From an uncultured Campylobacter sp. (lineage in GTDB: Bacteria; Campylobacterota; Campylobacteria; Campylobacterales; Campylobacteraceae): 16,077 nt of DNA. Every line of letters starts with the position of its first letter. Positions within the stretch are counted from its first letter, which is position 1. Shown here in pieces: positions 6,631-16,012 of this stretch. The notes under the pieces are model-generated. The model did no database searches, was not told the origin of the DNA, and saw only the letters and a list, made by a program, of their open reading frames with translations. Made by a program: the position numbers and the translations under genes. The stretch lies in contig NZ_CALKTS010000031.1 in NCBI RefSeq assembly GCF_937997595.1, positions 1-16,077 on the forward strand, given 5' to 3'.

Positions 6631-7848
6631 ATGAGAATTTTAAGGGCGAAGTGGATTCTTGCCTGCGATGAGAATTTCAAAATTTTAAAAGAGGGCGCGA
6701 TCGTCTTTGACGAGAAAATAATCGAGGTCTGCGCCTTTGCGAGTGCGGCGCGCAAATACCCGCAAGCCGAAATTTTGGACTTTAGCGGCGATATAGCGAT
6801 GCCTGCGTTTATAAACCCGCACGTGCATTTGGAATTTAGCGCAAACAAAGGCACGCTGCATTACGGCGATTTTTTGGACTGGCTAGGCAGCGTCATCGCC
6901 TCAAGGCAGGAGCTGGACGCCGCAGCTCGCGGACGGTTGATCACGGAGCAGATCGCCGCGATGATGCGAAGCGGCGTGGGCACGATCGGCGAAATTTCAA
7001 GCTTCGGCAGCGAGGCTGAAGCTTGCGCGCAAAGCGGCATTAGAACCGTGTTTTTCAATGAAATTTTAGGCGCGAGCAAGGACGCTACGGCGGAGAATAT
7101 TTTGAAATTTAAGCAGCGTTTTGAGCGCTCAAAGGCGCTTGCAAGCTCGCTTTTTATCCCCGCCGTGTCGGTGCACTCGCCGTACTCGACGCACCCGCAG
7201 ATTACGGAGTTTGCGACGAAGCTTGCCCGCGAAAACGAGCTTGCTATAAGCACGCATTTTATGGAGAGCGCGTATGAGCGGCAGTGGCTGCGTACGGGTC
7301 GCGGTAAATTTAAAACTTGGCTTGCTAAATTTAACCCAACGCCTGCGCCTTTTTACTCGCCGCAGAGCTTCGTAGCGCATTTTAGCGGGCTTCGCACGCT
7401 TTTTACGCATTGCGTTTGGGTGGATGATTTTAGCATCCTTGATCCGAAGCTTCACTCGATCACGCACTGCGCGCGCTCCAACCGCCTGCTTAGCAAAAAG
7501 CGGCTAAGCTTTAAAAAGCTGCTCGCAAGCGGGCTTAATTACAACATCGCTACCGACGGGCTTAGCTCGAATTTTAGCCTAAGCTTTTTAGACGAGCTGC
7601 GCGCAAATTTAATGATGCACGACGAGCTGGGCTTGACGGAACTGGCGCGAGCGCTAATTTTAGGCGCAACAAAAAACGCTGCTGCAGCGCTGGGGCTAAG
7701 CTTGGGCGAGCTGAAAGCCGGCAAGCTCGCCGATATCGCCGTTTTTGAAGGCATTGAGTGCGATGAGGATCAGCTGCCGCTACAGCTCATTTTGCAGAGC
7801 AAAAACGTAAAATTACTTTTTATCGAAGGAATGAAATGCAATTTCTAA
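6631..7848 (+). CDS. mqnF: aminofutalosine deaminase family amidohydrolase
   Basis: This cytoplasmic metal-dependent hydrolase (COG0402 branch) probably deaminates 6-amino-6-deoxyfutalosine to futalosine in the alternative menaquinone pathway, as reported for the H. pylori homologue HP0267. Visible metal and active-site residues are H64 and H66 (NPHVHLEF), H209 (ISTHFMES), H260 (LFTHC), H279 (SITHCARSN) and D309 (IATDGLSS). At 405 residues it is of normal length. The ATG has AAGGA 5 bases upstream. It occupies the position of C. jejuni Cj0067, divergent from aroQ and ahead of sppA, which it overlaps by 13 bp. The enzyme class is sure; substrate assignment rests on family and synteny. A guanine or chlorohydrolase-type activity cannot be excluded. 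Confidence 0.82.
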   Translation: MRILRAKWILACDENFKILKEGAIVFDEKIIEVCAFASAARKYPQAEILDFSGDIAMPAFINPHVHLEFSANKGTLHYGDFLDWLGSVIASRQELDAAARGRLITEQIAAMMRSGVGTIGEISSFGSEAEACAQSGIRTVFFNEILGASKDATAENILKFKQRFERSKALASSLFIPAVSVHSPYSTHPQITEFATKLARENELAISTHFMESAYERQWLRTGRGKFKTWLAKFNPTPAPFYSPQSFVAHFSGLRTLFTHCVWVDDFSILDPKLHSITHCARSNRLLSKKRLSFKKLLASGLNYNIATDGLSSNFSLSFLDELRANLMMHDELGLTELARALILGATKNAAAALGLSLGELKAGKLADIAVFEGIECDEDQLPLQLILQSKNVKLLFIEGMKCNF

Positions 7849-8708
7849 AGAATATCTTTGCGCCGATCGGCGCCGTGCTCGGGTTTATCAACAAATACTT
7901 TAAATCCCTGATTTTTCTGCTTATTTTGTTTTTGATTTTCGCAGGCGGCGAAAGCGCGCAACAAAAGGGCGCAAATCTCGCTCAGCTTTCGCTAAGTGGC
8001 GCGATAATGGACGATAGCGAAATTTTAGAAAAGATCGAAACTCTGAAAAACGACGAGGCGATTAAGGGGGTGCTTCTGCTGATCGACAGTCCCGGCGGCG
8101 CGCTAAGCCCGAGCGTGGAAATTTCGCTGGCTATCAAATCCCTAAACTCGCGCAAGCCGGTTGTCGCCTACGCCAAGGGCACGATGGCGAGCGGCAGCTA
8201 CCTAGGCGGCGTGTGGGCGAGTAAAATTTACGCAAATCCGGGCAGCTTCATCGGCTCTATCGGCGTGATTATGCAGGGCTTAGATGTGAGCGAAGCGGCC
8301 GCTAAATTGGGGTTTGCCGAACAGATCGTCAAAGCGGGCGAGCTCAAAGAGGCGGGCACGATGATGCGAAAATGGAGCGACGCGGAGCGCGCGAGCCTGC
8401 AAGCTCTGGTGGATGAGAGTTACGAGCTATTCACGCGCGAAGTGGCGCAGGCGCGCTCGCTGGATCTTAGGAAGCGCGATACGTGGGCGAATGCACGAGT
8501 ATTTTTGGCTAGCGGCGCCAAAGGCGTCGGACTCATCGACGAGGTAGGCTCTTTGGAGGACGCTAAAAGCGCGCTCATAAAGGCTAGCGGCGTAGCAGAT
8601 CCGATCTGGCAGGAGCCTTCTGCGTATGAAAAGATGATGGATAAGCTAGCAAATAAAAGCGAGAGTTTGGTCCGCGGGGCGTTCGGCGCGAAGCTGATGG
8701 CGTATTAG
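7836..8708 (+). CDS. sppA: signal peptide peptidase SppA (S49), membrane-anchored
   Basis: SppA digests leftover signal peptides in the membrane. A single hydrophobic segment at about 23-37 (KSLIFLLILFLIFAG) anchors the protein with the catalytic domain outside the cytoplasm. IDSPGG (83-88) belongs to the S49 fold. The likely nucleophile is S119 in GTMASGSY, and the general base is K171 in GELKEAGT, by analogy with B. subtilis SppA Ser147/Lys199. At 290 residues it is the short single-domain type. The start ATG lies inside the 3' end of the upstream gene, with AAGGA at 7826-7830, so translation is probably coupled. No clear terminator lies between its stop and the rRNA promoter region. Identification is firm. 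Confidence 0.94.
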   Translation: MQFLKNIFAPIGAVLGFINKYFKSLIFLLILFLIFAGGESAQQKGANLAQLSLSGAIMDDSEILEKIETLKNDEAIKGVLLLIDSPGGALSPSVEISLAIKSLNSRKPVVAYAKGTMASGSYLGGVWASKIYANPGSFIGSIGVIMQGLDVSEAAAKLGFAEQIVKAGELKEAGTMMRKWSDAERASLQALVDESYELFTREVAQARSLDLRKRDTWANARVFLASGAKGVGLIDEVGSLEDAKSALIKASGVADPIWQEPSAYEKMMDKLANKSESLVRGAFGAKLMAY

Positions 8709-8911
8709 AATTTTAGAAATTTTAAATTATGAGGGAATTGAAAGAGTAGAATTTTGTATGCAGAAGCTATATTGGGTTTGATTACTTTTAAATTTCCTCG
8801 CTTTTTCATTTGGCGTTTCTTTAAAATTTTATCTCTTTATGAATTTTTTCTTCGTTTAAGAACTCCTCATTTTTCTACCAATTATTCAGCCCCCTTTAAG
8901 CATCACTCTTG

Positions 8912-8917
8912 TATAAT
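8912..8917 (+). promoter_or_regulatory. candidate rrn promoter -10
   Basis: A perfect TATAAT in CTTGTATAATCAC is the best -10 upstream of 16S, about 450 bp ahead of the gene. No TTGACA -35 is seen. The boxA-like word 30 bases downstream supports it as the operon promoter. Confidence 0.5.
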
Positions 8918-8946
8918 CACAATTCTGTTTCGCACCGAGCCGAACC

Positions 8947-8958
8947 TGCTTTCTTAAC
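8947..8958 (+). promoter_or_regulatory. boxA-like antitermination site, 16S leader
   Basis: TGCTTTCTTAAC differs little from the E. coli rrn boxA TGCTCTTTAACA and sits just after the likely transcript start, where NusB/NusE antitermination would load. Based on similarity only. Confidence 0.4.
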
Positions 8959-9034
8959 TCTTAAGTCCTAGTAGTTTTAGCCTTTTAGCGAACGCGTTTT
9001 TTAAAATTTTAACTGTTAAAAACAAATATCTTTA

Positions 9035-9071
9035 GTCAATCTTTGAAATCTAAACAAGTGATCGATTGAGC
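9035..9071 (+). other. 5' arm of the 16S precursor processing stem
   Basis: It is complementary to 10963-10997 downstream of 16S. GTCAATC (9035-9041) pairs with GATTGAC (10991-10997). 9042-9058 pairs with 10974-10990, with one mismatch and two G-U pairs. 9062-9071 (TCGATTGAGC) pairs perfectly with 10963-10972. Only a 3x1 internal loop interrupts it. Such stems enclose 16S in bacterial precursors and are cut by RNase III. Confidence 0.8.
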
Positions 9072-9072
9072 C

Positions 9073-9108
9073 TATGGATTTAGATCCCTTAAAGGATTTA
9101 AATCCATA
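9073..9108 (+). other. perfect hairpin in the 16S leader
   Basis: TATGGATTTA (9073-9082) pairs with TAAATCCATA (9099-9108), and GATCC pairs with GGATT inside with one G-U pair. It lies immediately inside the 16S processing stem. Confidence 0.7.
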
Positions 9109-9130
9109 AAAACAATGTTACAAAAACATA

Positions 9131-9151
9131 AAGTTTTTAGATTAAAAACTT
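9131..9151 (+). other. 9-bp hairpin in the 16S leader
   Basis: AAGTTTTTA (9131-9139) pairs with TAAAAACTT (9143-9151) around a 3-base loop. Confidence 0.6.
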
Positions 9152-9213
9152 CATAATCGCATCTACCTGTATAAGTATAAAGAGTTTAAATCATAGATTA
9201 AATTAAGACGCAG

Positions 9214-9244
9214 AATAAGACCGAAGCTTAGCTTTGGTCTTATT
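9214..9244 (+). other. 14-bp hairpin in the 16S leader
   Basis: AATAAGACC (9214-9222) pairs with GGTCTTATT (9236-9244), continued by a G-U pair and AAGC/GCTT around a 3-base loop. It resembles a terminator stem but has no T run, so it is more likely a leader RNA structure. Confidence 0.65.
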
Positions 9245-9266
9245 AATGCTATCCTTAGAGATTTAT

Positions 9267-9297
9267 GATTTATGAGAAACGAAGTTTCGAATAAATC
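9267..9297 (+). other. compound hairpin in the 16S leader
   Basis: GATTTAT (9267-9273) pairs with ATAAATC (9291-9297), and GAAAC (9276-9280) pairs with GTTTC (9284-9288). Confidence 0.6.
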
Positions 9298-9304
9298 TTT
9301 GTAA

Positions 9305-9369
9305 CTTTAGGTGGGTGCAGGGAGCGAAAGCTCCCGCTCGCAGTAACGGCTTTGCCGTTGCGAGAAGTA
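9305..9369 (+). repeat. two-hairpin rRNA leader element, copy 1 (before 16S)
   Basis: It opens with CTTTAGGTGGG, then GGGAGC-GAAA-GCTCCC (9320-9335), then a second stem with CTCGC/GCGAG (9337-9341/9360-9364) and AACGGC/GCCGTT (9345-9350/9354-9359). It ends next to the mature 16S 5' end. A related copy lies before 23S at 11860-11923. Confidence 0.75.
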
Positions 9370-9371
9370 TA

Positions 9372-10884
<1,513 letters not shown>

Positions 10885-11223
10885 CTAGAGTACAAATAGA
10901 TATCCTCTCACAAGGTATCTATCATAAAGCCTTAGCGCTAACATATGTTTAGCTCTAAGCATGCTCAATCGAGCTTGTTTAGGTTTGAGAGATTGACGGA
11001 CAAGATTAAAATTTTAGTCTTGTATTTATAAGCTATTTTCCTTAATATATTGAAGTAAGAATTAACTGCTTAATACAATCTATTTTATATTGTTAAAATA
11101 GATCTGTTTAGATTTTTTTCTTAGACGAGGAAGTTTTAAGAAAATCAAGCAGCGTATTAGGTATATGCGACGCCGATTTTTGCAAAAACTGACGAAGTAT
11201 AAGGAAAAAAGATAAACAAAGAT
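10885..11223 (+). other. 16S-tRNA-Ala spacer with structured RNA
   Basis: No gene is present. Hairpins are visible at 10931-10959 (CTTAG/CTAAG and GCTAA/TTAGC), at 11000-11023 (ACAAGA/TCTTGT enclosing TAAAATTTTA) and at 11078-11103 (ATCTATTTTA/TAAAATAGAT). The 3' arm of the 16S processing stem also lies here, at 10963-10997. Confidence 0.7.
10963..10997 (+). other. 3' arm of the 16S precursor processing stem
   Basis: Pairs with 9035-9071 across the whole 16S gene; see that entry for the pairing. It begins about 79 bases past the mature 16S 3' end. Confidence 0.8.
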
Positions 11224-11299
11224 GGGGAATTAGCTCAGCTGGGAGAGCGCCTGCTTTGCACGCAGGAGGTCAGCGGTTCGATCCCGCTATTCTCCACCA
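11224..11299 (+). tRNA. tRNA-Ala(TGC)
   Basis: A 76-nt cloverleaf with encoded CCA. The acceptor GGGGAAT pairs with ATTCTCC (one G-U). The D arm is AGCTCAGCTGGGAGAGC. The anticodon arm is CCTGC-TTTGCAC-GCAGG with anticodon TGC. The T arm contains GGTTCGATCC. It is the only tRNA in this spacer. Confidence 0.97.
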
Positions 11300-11432
11300 T
11301 AAGATATTTGCAATGTAGATCTAAATAGAGAATTTTAACCAAGCCTAGTTCAAACAGATCAAGATTTATTAAATTTAACAAATTTGATCAAGCATCATAA
11401 CTTAAAATTTTCTATTTAGGTTTACCCTAAAC

Positions 11433-11443
11433 GTTCTTTAAAG
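11433..11443 (+). promoter_or_regulatory. boxA-like site ahead of 23S
   Basis: GTTCTTTAAAG resembles the core of rrn boxA (GCTCTTTAA). A second boxA in the 16S-23S spacer is normal in bacteria. Based on similarity only. Confidence 0.35.
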
Positions 11444-11859
11444 TACCATTGTTAAAGTCACAATCAAGTTTTAATAAAACAATTTTACAGGACTTGTTAA
11501 AGCTTTGATTATTCGAAGTGATGCCAAGCCTTTAGCTTTTTATGTTATCCAAAGCTAAAAGCTAAGATCAATACACGCTTATAGAGCTTAACTTACTTTA
11601 TAAGTTTGATCTCTTTCCGTCTTAATTCGAGTTAATCAAATACTATAGAATAAATTTAACGCTTAGGTTTTAAAGATAAAGCAATTCAAAAATGCTTATC
11701 CGTAAACCAACTAGCTTAGTTAGATCGATTTTATCTTTAACAAGGAAGTAATGCGAATTAGAATATATAAATAAAAATAGTCTAAGTATTTTTTACGAAT
11801 CTAATCCTAAATGATTTCTTTTATAGAAATTTTACGGCAACGCCGAAAGCGTTGCTGTG

Positions 11860-11923
11860 CTTTAGGTGGGTCGAGGGAGCGAAGCTCCCCGTCGCAAAGA
11901 GCGGCTTTGCCGGTCTGCGAAGT
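11860..11923 (+). repeat. two-hairpin rRNA leader element, copy 2 (before 23S)
   Basis: It shares CTTTAGGTGGG with copy 1, then GGGAGC-GAA-GCTCCC (11875-11889), then TCGCA/TGCGA (11892-11896/11916-11920) enclosing CGGC-TTT-GCCG (11902-11912). It ends about 15 bases before the 23S 5' end. Stem bases differ from copy 1 in compensating ways, for example CTCGC/GCGAG against TCGCA/TGCGA. Confidence 0.75.
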
Positions 11924-12408
11924 AAAAAATATATAAAAGGTAAGCTACTAAGAGCGAACGGTGGATGCCTTGGCTAGTAGAGGCGATGAAAGACGTGCCA
12001 GACTGCGATAAGTCTCGGGGAGCCGTCAAGGGGCTTTGATCCGGGAATTTCTGAATGGGGCAACCCAATACATAGCGATATGTGTTACCATTAACGGAGC
12101 CAACGCGGGGAACTGAAACATCTAAGTACCCGCAGGAAGAGAAATCAATAGAGATTACGCTAGTAGCGGCGAGCGAACGCGTAAGAGGGCAAACCACTAG
12201 TTTACTAGTGGGGTTGTAGGACCGCAACATAGACTAGGATCTGATAATAGAACAATCTGGAAAGGTTAGGCATAGAGGGTGATACTCCCGTATATGAAAT
12301 CACATCCTTACTTAGCGGTATCCTGAGTAGGACGGGACACGTGAAATCCTGTCTGAAGCCGGGTCGACCACGATCCAACCCTAAATACTACTACTAGACC
12401 GATAGCGT

Positions 12409-12439
<31 letters not shown>

Positions 12440-12497
12440 GGCGGTGAGCCGAGTGAAATAGAACCTGAAACCGTTTGCTTACAATCATTCAGAGCAC

Positions 12498-12737
12498 TAT
12501 GCTATGCTCTTTAAAATTAATCCAGCTTGGCTTTTTAGCCCTTTTTTATGAAACTGCGACTGCGGCAGCCAGATCCGGCTAGCCTTGCCTTGTTTCATAA
12601 AAAATCATCTAAAAATCCTGCGCATTTGAAATTCTAAATTTTGATCTAATAAAATTTCATCATAGATGACACAAATAGAATTTTATGGTCTAAATTTTAG
12701 AAGTAACGATTAGCGATTAGTTTTAATGAGTATAGCA
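12498..12737 (+). other. 23S intervening sequence in helix 25 (about 240 nt)
   Basis: The conserved 23S sequence is continuous up to CAGAGCAC and resumes at GTGTGATGGACTGCC. Between them, arms 12495-12521 and 12716-12740 pair with few mismatches, extending helix 25 into a long stem. Inside, TTTTTTATGAAAC (12542-12554) and GTTTCATAAAAAA (12592-12604) are perfect 13-bp inverted repeats around a GC-rich loop. Double-stranded IVS stems are typical RNase III targets. No ORF of note. Confidence 0.85.
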
Positions 12738-13235
12738 GTGTGATGGACTGCCTTTTGCATAATGAGCCTGCGAGTTGTGGTGTCTGGCGAGGTTAAGGAA
12801 ACCCGGAGCCGTAGCGAAAGCGAGTCTTAATAGGGCGATTAGTCAGATGCTGCAGACCCGAAACGATGTGATCTATCCATGAGCAGGTTGAAGCCGGTGT
12901 AAGAGCCGGTGGAGGACCCAACCGACGGCCGTTGAAAAGGCTCCGGATGACTTGTGGATAGGGGTGAAAGGCCAATCAAACATCGTGATAGCTGGTTCTC
13001 TCCGAAATATATTGAGGTATAGCGTCGTGTAGTAGTTATAAGGGGTAGAGCACTGAATGGGCTAGGGCATACACCAATGTACCAAACCCTATCAAACTCC
13101 GAATACTTATAGCGTAACCACGGCAGTCAGGCGGCGAGTGATAAAATCCGTCGTCAAGAGGGAAACAACCCGGACTAACAGCTAAGGTCCCCAAATCTCA
13201 TTTAAGTGGAAAACGATGTGAAGTTACTGAAACAA

Positions 13236-13266
<31 letters not shown>

Positions 13267-13350
13267 TAAAGATAGCGTAATAGCTCACTGGTCTAGTGAT
13301 TTTGCGCGGAAAATATAACGGGGCTAAAATGAGTACCGAAGCTTTAGACT

Positions 13351-13692
13351 TGCACTTAATCATTTATACTAGCTCGTCTTTTGGCGATAAATTAATGAGT
13401 TCGATTTTTTCTCAATCGATAGGCTAAAAGCCTTATCTCAATCGAAAAAATCTTCACAACATTAATTTCTCATCCAAAATACTTCGCTTTCTATATTCAA
13501 ATTTTAAAGATTTCAAACTTTGTTGATTTTAAAATTTCTTAGAATTTTAAAATCCCAATTTAGATATTTACAATTTAACAACCAAGAAGCGAAGAAAGAC
13601 AAATAAAACTTTAAGATATCGGATAAATTCTTAAATATCTTAAGTTTTAAATTTAAACAAAGCCGCAAGAAAAGTATAAATCATTAAGTGCA
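13351..13692 (+). other. 23S intervening sequence in helix 45 (about 340 nt)
   Basis: The conserved sequence breaks after GAAGCTTTAGACTT and resumes at AAGTGGTAGGAGAGCG. Arms 13348-13370 and 13673-13695 are complementary at 22 of 23 positions. Within lie GATTTTTT (13403-13410) with AAAAAATC (13445-13452), an AGGCT/AGCCT stem between them, two copies of TCTCAATCGA, and a stem 13605-13619/13635-13648 with one bulge. Helix 45 is a recognised IVS site in Campylobacter 23S. Confidence 0.9.
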
Positions 13693-14327
13693 AGTGGTAG
13701 GAGAGCGTTCCAATCAGCGTCGAAGCCGTACCGGTAAGGAGCGGTGGAGCGGTTGGAAGTGAGCATGCAGGCATGAGTAGCGATAAAATACGTGAGAATC
13801 GTATTCGCCGTAAACCCAAGGTTTCCTACGCGATGCTCGTCATCGTAGGGTTAGTCGGGTCCTAAGCAAAGTCCGAAAGGGGTATGCGATGGAAAATCGG
13901 TTAATATTCCGATACCGATATCAGTGTGCGACGGAAGGACGCTTAAAGTTAGTGGAGCTAGCGGATGGAAGTGCTAGTCTAAGGAAGTAGGTTGAGTTAT
14001 AGGCAAATCCGTAACTCTTTATCCGAGATCTGAAAGGCTTCTGACGCTCTTCGGAGTAGATGAAGAATCCATGATACTATCGAGCCGAGAAAAGTTTCTA
14101 AGTTTAGCTGATATCGCCCGTACCGTAAACCGACACAGGTGGGTGGGATGAGTATTCTAAGGCGCGTGGAAGAACTCTCTTTAAGGAACTCTGCAAAATA
14201 GCACCGTATCTTCGGTATAAGGTGTGCCTAGCTTCGTTAAGAATTTACTTCGTAAGCGAAGAAGGTTACAACAAAGAGTCCCTCCCGACTGTTTACCATA
14301 AACACAGCACTCTGCTAACTCGTAAGA

Positions 14328-14358
<31 letters not shown>

Positions 14359-14411
14359 TCGAAGGTTAATTGATGATGTTAGCTTACGCAAAGCATCTGA
14401 TCGAAGCCCGA

Positions 14412-14464
<53 letters not shown>

Positions 14465-14899
14465 TTAAATACCGACCTGCATGAATGGCGTAACGAGATG
14501 GGAGCTGTCTCAAAGAGGGATCCAGTGAAATTGTAGTGGAGGTGAAAATTCCTCCTACCCGCGGCAAGACGGAAAGACCCCGTGGACCTTTACTATAGCT
14601 TGACACTGCTACTTGGATAAAGATGCGCAGGATAGGTGGGAGGCTTTGAGTCGTAGATCTCGGTTTACGATGAGCCATTGTTGAGATACCACTCTTCTTT
14701 ATTCGGGTAGCTAACTAGCCTAAGTTATCCTTAGGTAGGACAATGTCTGGTGGGTAGTTTGACTGGGGCGGTCGCCTCCCAAAATGTAACGGAGGCTTAC
14801 AAAGGTTGGCTCAAAGCGGTTGGAAATCGCTTGTAGAGTATAAAGGCAAAAGCCAGCTTAACTGCGAGACATACACGTCGAGCAGAGACGAAAGTCGGT

Positions 14900-14941
<42 letters not shown>

Positions 14942-14988
14942 AGGATAAAAGGTACCCCGGGGATAACAGGCTGATCTCCCCCAAGAGC

Positions 14989-15044
<56 letters not shown>

Positions 15045-15049
15045 TAGTC

Positions 15050-15082
<33 letters not shown>

Positions 15083-15423
15083 TGGTACGTGAGCTGGGTT
15101 TAAAACGTCGTGAGACAGTTTGGTCCCTATCTTCCGTGGGCGTTGCAGATTTGAGAAAGCCTGCTCCTAGTACGAGAGGACCGGAGTGGACGCACCTCTG
15201 GTGTACCTGTTGTCACGCCAGTGGCATCGCAGGGTAGCTATGTGCGGAAGAGATAACCGCTGAAAGCATCTAAGCGGGAAACTCGTTTCAAGATGAGATC
15301 TGCCGGGGATTGATCCCCCTGAAGAGTCGTTCAAGACCAGGACGTTGATAGGCTGGGTGTGGAAGTGCAGCAATGCATTAAGCTAACCAGTACTAATTGC
15401 TCGTGAGGCTTGACCCTATAACT

Positions 15424-15445
15424 TTGATGCCCAATGAAGCATCAA
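15424..15445 (+). other. hairpin just after 23S
   Basis: TTGATGC (15424-15430) pairs with GCATCAA (15439-15445) around an 8-base loop. It may mark the 23S 3' processing region. Confidence 0.5.
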
Positions 15446-15559
15446 GAAAGAGCCGGATGCGTGCAGTCATGATTGAATGCTGATAGAATTCTATGGATTG
15501 ACAATGAGTGCGCTTAAATCATGCGAACATTCTGAGCGTTCTTTATTGCAAAAAGTTAA

Positions 15560-15676
15560 AGCTTGATGACCATAGCAAGGCGGATCCACTCCTTCCCATC
15601 CCGAACAGGACCGTGAAACGACTCAGCGCCGATGATAGTGTGGTTCTTCCATGCGAAAGTAGGTCACTGCCAAACA
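15560..15676 (+). rRNA. rrf: 5S ribosomal RNA
   Basis: About 117 nt. Recognisable 5S features are CCTTCCCATCCCGAACAGG (loop B/C region, near 15591), CGCCGATGATAGTG (near 15627) and GCGAAAGTAGGTCACTGCC near the 3' end. Exact ends are uncertain by a few bases because the terminal helix I pairs imperfectly as read. It is the last gene of the operon and is followed by a strong terminator. Confidence 0.88.
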
Positions 15677-15684
15677 CCTATCCT

Positions 15685-15712
15685 AAGCCCCCGACAGATG
15701 TCGGGGGCTTTT
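15685..15712 (+). terminator. intrinsic terminator of the rRNA operon
   Basis: AAGCCCCCGACA and TGTCGGGGGCTT form a GC-rich stem of about 10-12 bp, followed by a T run (15709-15712) that begins within the 3' arm. It lies 9 bases past 5S. Confidence 0.93.
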
Positions 15713-15752
15713 ACTTTGTATTGTTTCGGTTTGGCGAATATCATTACCCTGT

Positions 15753-15848
15753 ATGGCGGCGGTGGAGTGGGGTAATATTCCGGATGATCCGGTTGCAGAA
15801 GGATGGGCTTTATTGATGTGGGAGGAGGCCGCTCCGGAATTGAAGTAA
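15753..15848 (+). pseudogene. possible 31-codon ORF or gene remnant
   Basis: Starting at ATG 15753, the frame reads MAAVEWGNIPDDPVAEGWAL and continues LMWEEAAPELK to TAA at 15846-15848. The composition (acidic, Trp/Ala-rich, no low-quality runs) looks more protein-like than the AT-rich surroundings. There is no ribosome-binding site ahead of the ATG, and the frame upstream has no similar character, so this may be the C-terminal scrap of a lost gene. I do not recognise the family. Chance cannot be ruled out. Confidence 0.2.
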
Positions 15849-15937
15849 GTTGGAGAATGTTGCAGAATAAATACATTTGGGGATAGTGAAGTTGGAAATA
15901 TTTAAAATTGTTTGAATTAAAATGATGAGAAGCATAT

Positions 15938-15948
15938 GATAATAAAAT
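15938..15948 (+). promoter_or_regulatory. possible -10 for the gene at the right edge
   Basis: GATAATAAAAT offers GATAAT or TAAAAT as a -10, about 65-75 bases before the ATG at 16013. A small ACGGC-GGT-GCCGT hairpin (15968-15980) follows in the leader. Confidence 0.3.
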
Positions 15949-16012
15949 ATTTAGTGGTAACGCCTCCACGGCGGTGCCGTCCATATTAACGAAATGATAG
16001 GAAAACGCCCTT

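Larger units (their letters stand above)
8709..9371 (+). promoter_or_regulatory. rRNA operon promoter and leader region
   Basis: These 663 bp between sppA and 16S hold no supported gene. The first ~200 bp are AT-rich with no clear signal. A promoter candidate at 8912-8917, a boxA-like word, one arm of the 16S processing stem, several hairpins and a two-hairpin element next to 16S follow in order; each is listed separately. Confidence 0.6.
11300..11938 (+). other. 639-bp tRNA-Ala-23S spacer, no second tRNA
   Basis: This is AT-rich and contains no tRNA-Ile, which usually follows tRNA-Ala in Campylobacter spacers. Long inverted pairs are seen: 11322-11339 with 11402-11419 (18 bp, one G-U), TTAAAGATAAA (11670-11680) with TTTATCTTTAA (11730-11740), TTAGCTTTT (11532-11540) with AAAAGCTAA (11557-11565), and the hairpin GCAACGC-CGAAA-GCGTTGC (11837-11855). 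It ends in the second copy of the leader element. Confidence 0.7.

Noticed and set aside
8754..8957. 67-codon hydrophobic frame after sppA
   Set aside because: TTG start without ribosome site; Phe/Leu/Ile richness follows from AT-rich DNA, and the frame runs through the likely rrn promoter.
9214..9244. Hairpin as an intrinsic terminator upstream of 16S
   Set aside because: The stem is strong but is followed by AATGCTATCC rather than a T run, and termination there would silence the rRNA operon.
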